Shown here piece by piece: positions 57,309-64,000 of a stretch of 64,000 nt of DNA (position 1 is its first letter; the number at the start of each line of letters is the position of its first letter). This stretch comes from Hirudinaria manillensis (taxonomy: Eukaryota; Annelida; Clitellata; Hirudinida; Hirudinidae). The position numbers and the translations under genes were made by a program. The DNA lies in contig CM067527.1 of assembly GCA_034509925.1 (NCBI GenBank), positions 3,600,001-3,664,000 on the forward strand, written 5' to 3'. The notes below the pieces were generated by a model. It made no database searches and was not told where the DNA came from. It saw only the letters and a list, made by a program, of their open reading frames with translations.

Positions 57309-58181
57309 TCATTTGTTCGCCTCTTCCAGCCAGTCCATACTTGAACTCCTGCAGTTGTACAGAAGTGGTGATTCACTATTCGACTGTAGGCCCAGTGCTT
57401 TCCCGGCGGCGAGACTTTCTTCATTTAGCTGGTCAATTGATCGTGGATTTTTCTCCAGCATCTGCTTGTATCCATCCTTCTTGTTGACGCTTTTGTCGTG
57501 GTTGACGTATCTTATGCATATAGAATTCAAGTTGGTCAGACTCTTGGAGGTCGTATTGCCGTCTCCTCGTTGATCATTCGAGTGTTTGTGGAGTTTCTGC
57601 ATTGCCAGTCGATGCTGATCCTGAGCCGAACGGCCTGTCAGGTAATGAGGTTTGTGTCTCGGAGTCGGATGGTTCCCGCAGGAATCCACGTCTGCCGGAT
57701 TGATGGCCTGGTCTTGGGATGGCGCCTTGAAATCTCCTGTCGTCCTCTCATCAAGGACTTGTTTACCCTCTTTTGAGACAACCTCTGGAATGTTCTTGTT
57801 CAATTTGTCGAACAATGCGACATGTTCCGACGTTTTAACGGACTTGTTCGTCCCTATTTTCTTGCTGTTTTTAGCCTCAGCAGATGAAGTGGACGCTGTC
57901 TTTTCATCTTCTGGTTCTATGCGCCCGCAAAACGTCAAGCCTCTTCTCTTCGACTCGAGTTTCAAGAAAATCGTGATGGAGATGATGATGACCAGGGACG
58001 GCCAAAGCATGCAATGCACGACATCAACGGTGGTATAATTCTTCTTCACGATCACCCTCTGAACGTCCGTTGTGTCGTAAAAGCATCGAAACGACGCTGA
58101 TTTAAGTCTCCATTTCTCGGCGAATTCCTCAACTGCTTTGGCGTTTTCATCTCTTGATCTGTGGCAGACGCTGAAGGAGCA
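57309..58181 (-). CDS. tipE / BK beta-subunit-like membrane protein, last exon (partial)
   Basis: An auxiliary ion-channel subunit candidate; related proteins modulate Na+ or Ca2+-activated K+ channels. The exon opens at acceptor CTCCTCAG|TGC (58181) and runs 290 codons to the stop. No ATG precedes it in frame (only TTG), so the 5' exons with the first membrane segment lie elsewhere. Visible are the end of an extracellular loop with CSFSVC, FRCFYD and VIVKKNYTTVDVVHC, then the membrane segment MLWPSLVIIISITIFLKLE, the layout and HCxxWPS motif of KCNMB/tipE second transmembrane regions. A cytoplasmic tail of about 200 polar residues follows, much longer than in vertebrate beta subunits. Family membership is by motif; the exact subfamily is unsure. 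Confidence 0.7.
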   Translation of the reverse strand, partial: CSFSVCHRSRDENAKAVEEFAEKWRLKSASFRCFYDTTDVQRVIVKKNYTTVDVVHCMLWPSLVIIISITIFLKLESKRRGLTFCGRIEPEDEKTASTSSAEAKNSKKIGTNKSVKTSEHVALFDKLNKNIPEVVSKEGKQVLDERTTGDFKAPSQDQAINPADVDSCGNHPTPRHKPHYLTGRSAQDQHRLAMQKLHKHSNDQRGDGNTTSKSLTNLNSICIRYVNHDKSVNKKDGYKQMLEKNPRSIDQLNEESLAAGKALGLQSNSESPLLYNCRSSSMDWLEEANK

Positions 58182-59694
58182 CTGAGGAGAAATATAAATA
58201 ACCGGTTGTACTGTTTGTTTTGAAAATTTCAAAATTGACCGATGTTGTCTTCACTTTTATTATTTTCTTGTTGTGTTATTAAGTTTCAGATATGCAAAAA
58301 AAAATTGCAAATGTAAACACAACTTTGGGAATTTCGTTCTCAACGGTTTTAAGGAGTCGCTAGAAATGGGGATCTCTTGAAATATGTGATTGTCTAACAT
58401 TACCTGAGGTTACAAAACATTCTAACTATGTACTTACGTAAGTGCGGCATGCAGTATACAGCGCTCTAATTATTGGATTAAAAGTTTAATTTATTGATAA
58501 ATTTAATTAAATGATAAATTAAATTGATTTAAACGAAGGCTGCTTAATTATGTGGCAAGGCCTTAAGCCGCTAGAAATTTATTAATTTATTTCTAAAAAA
58601 TTCTATGCCGTGCGGCTATTGCTAATTTCGAGGTTTAACTAGTTTTCTTCGGTTTCTTCTAAGCTTTCACTTTTCGGAAGTTGAATCTCCTTGGGATGAA
58701 AGGAGACAAATGCTACTGTAAGATTTATCGTGGCTTGAAAATTACTCCTAAAAATTAAAAATAAACAATACACCATTGTATTTTCACAAATGAAAAAACT
58801 TGTTTAATTTAATGATAAACAACTAAAGGCTGTAATAAAAAAAGTACCGCTAAACTTTGGAATCAAAGTACAGCTGCTTCAAAATAGGTGTTTATGAATC
58901 AAAGTGATGCACGCTTCATGTACAAAATTATACATTTCTATGTTTATATACGTACATTTATGTACTTTTATGTAAGCATATACATTTACATAAGCATGTA
59001 CATTCGAGTACTTTTATATAAGCAAATTCTAAAAGTATTTTTTTGACTCTTCTTGAAATTCTTGTTCGGTGCAGCCCTAATCTGACCATTATTCTGGCCA
59101 CACTTTGCATCCATCTTTTTTTCCAGTCCATGGAAGGCCTCTTCAGTCACACACCTTTTTTATTTGTTTCCTGCTTCCTCCAAGAGAAGAATTTTTAAAT
59201 TCCAAATCTGGATAATGATTCGTTCAATTCTGAAATAAGCCAAATAAATTTTTTTAAAAATAATTTTCCGGGAATGCATTTTTAACTAATTAGAAATGCA
59301 GTTCAATATTTCCATTCCATTGAACGTTCGTTCACCTGTTTGTTTTAATATATTATAAAAAAAAAATTAATCCAAATTTCCTGCAGTTTTGCTTTGGCCA
59401 TTCCGTCCTTGCTAATGTTGCTAAGGCAATATTTTTTCATTTGCTTGCAAATTTTCTGCAAATGCTACTCTCATTCGTTCAAAATTTCAAGAATTATTTC
59501 GAAACAAACAAAAAAAAAACGATAATAATGTTATTATTTATATATCAATATTTGTGAAATAATATATAATTATATTTCCACCGTTCAAAATATCGTGCGG
59601 GAAACAACGAAAAATGGAGCATGCTCTAGCTTTTTTTAAAAAAGTTGTTTATCATCATCATTATTTTTTATATTAGTATTATCTTCGTTAGTAA

Positions 59695-59726
<32 letters not shown>

Positions 59727-62700
59727 AAACCCGTAAAATAATTCATGTTATGAGATAGAAGCAGGTCAAGTTATTTGCACACGGTCAGAATGAAAAATTG
59801 CAGCGAGAAAAAGCCATAAACTGGTACACTTGCCGTTCTGTGTGCCTTCGCCGTGGCTGATCACGTAAAATCGTTAACCTTCTAATAAATCAAGCTTTCG
59901 GCTTTTACTTTTATTTTATTTTCGACTATTAAATGTAAAGAGACGAGTCAATAACTATGGATTGTCAATCGTTTCGGCAAGAACATCTAGAATAAATGCG
60001 GAAACGTATCTGTGAAATGTTATCGGCGATTGGAAAGGCAGGTCCTAAAGATCTATTTATGAAGATAATATTTTTCAGTTTTGACAGCGAGGCTGGTTAT
60101 GTCGATTCTGTGCATTTGTTTCGAACCAATCCTTTGATTGGTATCAATCGAATCAATCGATTTGTACCGGGTGCCAACTTCTTCAGTCCGCATTTGACTC
60201 GTTGGTTTCATTTCAAACGTGATCTCTCGTTTAAAGCGCTTTAATTAAGGTTTTAAGTTAATTAGTTATTGCTTGGCTTTTATAATCTGTAACTGTAAAC
60301 CACAATATAAACATCATTCATTAAACATCAAGCGTTGGATAATTATGATAGTCGATGTGTTATGCGCCCAAAGATACGCTACCAACTTTTATAACCCTTA
60401 CAAGACATTTTAATTTCAAAAGATTCTTCTAATTTCTGTCAATATTTGCTCATTCCTTTAAATTGTTACCAGACATTTGCTTAAGGTTCGGCTCCGTATA
60501 TCTTGCTGGAGACAACTTAAAAAGATGACCAACAAGGCTCGCTTCGTCCCAGAACTTTAAACTTTCCCCTCTGAGCCTTGTAAGTTCATCATTGTTGTCA
60601 GTAGGAATATAATTACCTCTTTTTCCACAACTGACTATTATTATTACAGAGACTTATTATTGCACATTGACTATTATTATTATTAATATTAATATTAATA
60701 TTATTATCATTTTTATTATTATTATTATATAGATATATACGCCAAACACTACAACCACCAAACAACTTACAAATAAAAATTCCAATCAAATTCTTGAAAA
60801 AAAAAATTCTCTCGCAATAACAGAAACAATTTTCTTTGAGCGGTCTCTTGATGGATGTAAATGTTTGACATCTGACAAAATCCTTCTGATATTCGGGTCT
60901 GTCTTTGGTCAATTCCTCCGAATGCAAATTGAATCCCAGTTATTTCTCCGCGTTGCTGCTCCAAACCGCCAATTCATTCCTTCATTTCAAGCGAGGTTTT
61001 TTTTTCTCTTTGATGGCTTCTATTATTTCAATCGCTTATTTAGAGTCTAATTTATTAATTTTAATTAGTCATTCTGATTGGTGGTTCAGTTCAGGAAATT
61101 TTTATTATTATTAGCATTACAATTAACTAAAAGCCAATAAGAGAATTGGAATCTTAGTTTTGCGGACCAATGGAATATCACTTTAGTTCTTTGAGGTTAG
61201 TTCGTCAATGTCTGCTACCAGTCACGGAAAGCCAGCAATTTAGCAACGCCCTTCCATCCAGCTGTCATTTATTTTTGAAAGAAATTTGTTGACCAAAACA
61301 TCACAAGATGCCTTGAAGAATTATCAGCATCACTTTATACTTATATGGGAATGGGGACGATATTTAATTTCAAAAAGCCTCACTCGATAAATTCCAAATA
61401 AAGAAAAACCAAGCAATAACGAGTAATATTAAGACACATTAACTAATACTAAGTATTATAATATAATAAGTAAAGTAATATTACGCAATAACAAGTAAAA
61501 ATAATAAACAGCCCTAGTTTCCCTTGAAGTGAAACAAGATTCCGACCGCGCACAGTATTTGAGATCCCAAGCGCTCATCAGTTCTTCATCAATTTGATTT
61601 CTGGACGTGCAACCGGGAAGCAATATTTAATCAGACGTCCATCCATCCGCAAAGCCCGGAGCGGTCGAATTGAGCCCCCGGTTTAGGGATCAAATGGCTT
61701 TTGAAGACCCGCATTGCTGAATTCAGGACGCCAGGATTTTATTTCCAGGGAGATTTTTTTTATTTGGTTTCAAATAAGATTGGATGAGAGTGGACAGGCC
61801 CGGATGTACTATAAACGATTTGAAATTATTAAATTACCGCCACGTTAATATTGGTTTAATAATTAATATCATTAATGGTAGGACTGAATGCCTAAGACTG
61901 AAGTCTCACGAAACGGACGAATATTTCTCTGCCCGCAATCAAAACATCGCAGTTACGAGGAATGAGCGGGTTTGGACAAATTCTCTGCTGGCAATTTCGA
62001 GAACTTCTCGTTTGGAAAATAAAAAAATAAAATAAAATAAATGAAAAAGGTCAAAAAGGTCAAAAAGACTTGAACTGAAAGCTTAAAACGGAGGGTTGAA
62101 CGAACTTTCACATTAAGATTCTCTGATTCGTGCGATAAAAATAGATGGGAGACGTTTTTGTTGGCGATGCCGACGATGACGACGAAGATGGTTTTGTTTA
62201 TATGATATGGTAATAGAGTTAATCGCTGTTGTAATGGTGATGTTGATGATGATGTCGGGTGGACCAGCATTGAGATGAACAACCGAACGGCCTCGGCTTC
62301 TCGGACAGGCTTCGTCTGCTTGGAAGACCAACTCTACGAGTGCAAGTTCTTCCGCATCGTTGCATCCCATCATTTCGAGCAGGAAAATATGGACCTACTT
62401 TCGATCGCCCTTAAATTAGCCGGTTGCACGAGCCCGGTGCGTCACTTCTAGAATAGTCTGGAGTCTTGCTGAAGCAGAGAGTTTTGACACCTTCAGATCT
62501 TCAGTGTTATTTCAAACACGGCTAAAGTTTTTAAAGCTGTTTCCATAAAGTCTTCATTATGTAATCTCCTCACGGACAGTTGATAAGTGGAGGGATGCAT
62601 TTCAATGGCACAGGTCATCATTTATTTATTGAACATTCACTCCATCCGCGACTTGAGAGGAGGCAGCTACAAAGACGTTCAATAAAACTGCATCGAGGCT

Positions 62701-64000
62701 CGTCCGAATCGTTCGAATTGAATGACTTGGTGGAGCAGGCAAGAATAGGTTGACTGCCATGTGCCGCCGTTGTTGAAGTTGTTGAAGTTGTTGCTGTTGT
62801 TGTTGATGATGATGACGATGACTTTACGTGAAAACGGCATTCTTAATGTTAACGCAAATGTTTATTATTTCTTCAGAGTCCCTCGAAATAATTTATACCA
62901 TGACTGGCTAACCGCTCAATAATTGGCTTGCCAATATGTTGGGATGCATTCCAGACTCTCTTCGTCTTTCCAAAATGTCACCTCCAAATGTTCTAGAATT
63001 TTTTTATACTTGAAACTTATTTCAGCCTCAATTCACTTTTCCGTTTCACTTTTCAAGCCACAAATTCCAGGCGTTCGATGAGAGGAAGCAGAAGAGCCAG
63101 CGTTGTTGCAGCGAAACGTTGTTTTATGCCAATCCGTGTTAATTGACGTTTCAAAAGCGATTAAAATGATTTTTGTTTTCAAAATTCAAATAAAAAATTT
63201 CGTTAGTCGGTACGGTAGTTGAGTCACGAGATTGAATCGAATTCACGCTTGTGACAATTGAATAATTAAGAATATTTTCAGGCAGTTTTAAAAGTATTAA
63301 ACCAGGGTTTTTGTTTTATTGGATTCTTAGCACAAGACGTGCACAAAGAGGTGGAATGAATTTGAATTGTTTTGAATATTATTTCCTTAAAAAGGCAGAC
63401 ACGTAATGTTTTTTTTTGATGGGAAAAAGGGGAGGAGGGCAAGGGAAAGAAACGGCCCTTCTGATTGGCTTGTGACCCCCAATCAGGTTGTCCGAGGGTC
63501 GGTTCCACCCTACACTGGAAAAATTAAAAATTGGTTGGTGTTGAATCAGGAATTTTTTGGTTTAAAATTTTATAATTTTAAAGTGATTGTAACAAACAAA
63601 AGATAGATCATCTGCAGTGTTTTCTAAAATTGATTCCAGTACGAGGTCGAAATCACGTCACTGAACATAGTGAAGATTTTAATAACCATCTCATACTTTC
63701 TGGTTTAATTCCTGGGATTAATAAAATATTAATATCTAATTATTGAAATTAACAAAATATTAATAACTAATTATTAAGATGCTGCTCCATCTTCTGGTTT
63801 CCATTCAATATAAATAACGAAACACGAAATGAAGACGAAAAACAATCCATCAGTTTTCAAACTGAAATTCATTTAAGAGTCCCCAGATTCAAATGATTGA
63901 AGGAATTTCAATTGAAAATGTTTCATGTTCACGGTTTCCAATCTGCGTTTGTATCCCTTATTGTTGCAAACAATATTGTTTAATACTACAGTACATGTTA
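58182..64000. other. No gene recognised
   Basis: Expected to include part of an intron of the gene at 57309. The content is AT-rich with small ATT/TAT tracts (59690-59723, 60674-60727) and a patch of GTACATTTATGTAC-like repeats near 58940-59025. Open frames (for example 59996-60244 on + and 62113-62373 on -) show no family resemblance or splice support. 61.5-61.8 kb is somewhat GC-richer and may be regulatory. Confidence 0.5.

Noticed and set aside
59996-60244. 82-codon plus-strand frame
   Set aside because: Starts at an ATG but has no recognisable family, no splice or promoter support, and lies in AT-rich DNA where such frames are common.
62113-62373. 86-codon minus-strand frame starting MMGCNDAEELALVE
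   Set aside because: The first 40 codons look protein-like but the rest is simple-sequence translation (ATG/GAT repeats), and no splice partner was found.
1-64000. CRISPR arrays, bacterial operons, rRNA or canonical tRNA genes
   Set aside because: None seen; the window is eukaryotic nuclear DNA and the repeats present are microsatellites, duplications or transposon remnants.

Overview
This is eukaryotic nuclear DNA. It is AT-rich, with GT-AG introns, microsatellites and single-copy housekeeping genes. The most diagnostic content is a cluster of small secreted proteins with one ten-cysteine antistasin-type domain, of the hirustasin / guamerin / bdellastasin kind known from leeches. I infer a leech (Annelida, Hirudinea); the species cannot be read from the sequence.

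Layout. (1) 1-8.0 kb is dominated by tri- and tetranucleotide microsatellites, including 54 perfect TGAG units, with no supportable gene. (2) 10.27-11.37 kb holds a small three-exon coiled-coil gene (+). (3) 12.6-15.0 kb holds two tandem intronless paralogues (-) with a THAP-like N-terminus and two C-terminal C2H2 fingers. (4) 15.5-29.6 kb is a housekeeping block: intronless CDK11 (-), intronless PRPF3 (-), IPO9 (-) rebuilt here as 25 exons encoding 1047 aa, and, divergent from it, an intronless Aly/REF-like RNA-binding gene (+). (5) 30.7-55.7 kb is the antistasin-family array: five intact genes, one damaged gene and three pseudogenes. It also holds two copies of an unrecognised 51-aa secreted cysteine-containing peptide gene, a foldback MITE, a 5'-truncated retroelement flanked by a 59-bp duplication, and a tandem segmental duplication of about 5.9 kb. 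(6) 57.3-58.2 kb is the last coding exon (-) of a membrane protein resembling tipE / BK-channel beta subunits. The rest, to 64 kb, shows no gene I can support.

The array is the interesting system. Every intact inhibitor gene has four coding exons with the same intron phases (1, 0, 1): signal peptide, a variable 8-38 nt microexon giving the mature N-terminus, a 46-nt exon, and an 89-nt exon that carries the reactive loop. Many units are head-to-head minus/plus pairs 1.2-1.6 kb apart. By alignment to the known hirustasin reactive site, the minus-strand genes whose loop exon survives all have Arg at P1 (four of four), while the plus-strand genes have Met, Ala, Leu and, in a pseudogene, Val. The array therefore appears to pair trypsin-like-directed and elastase/chymotrypsin-like-directed inhibitors. 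In the duplicated B and C units the two halves have decayed reciprocally: B keeps the plus gene and C keeps the minus gene.

Exon models come from hand translation and homology to remembered family features. No search, alignment program or expression evidence was available.
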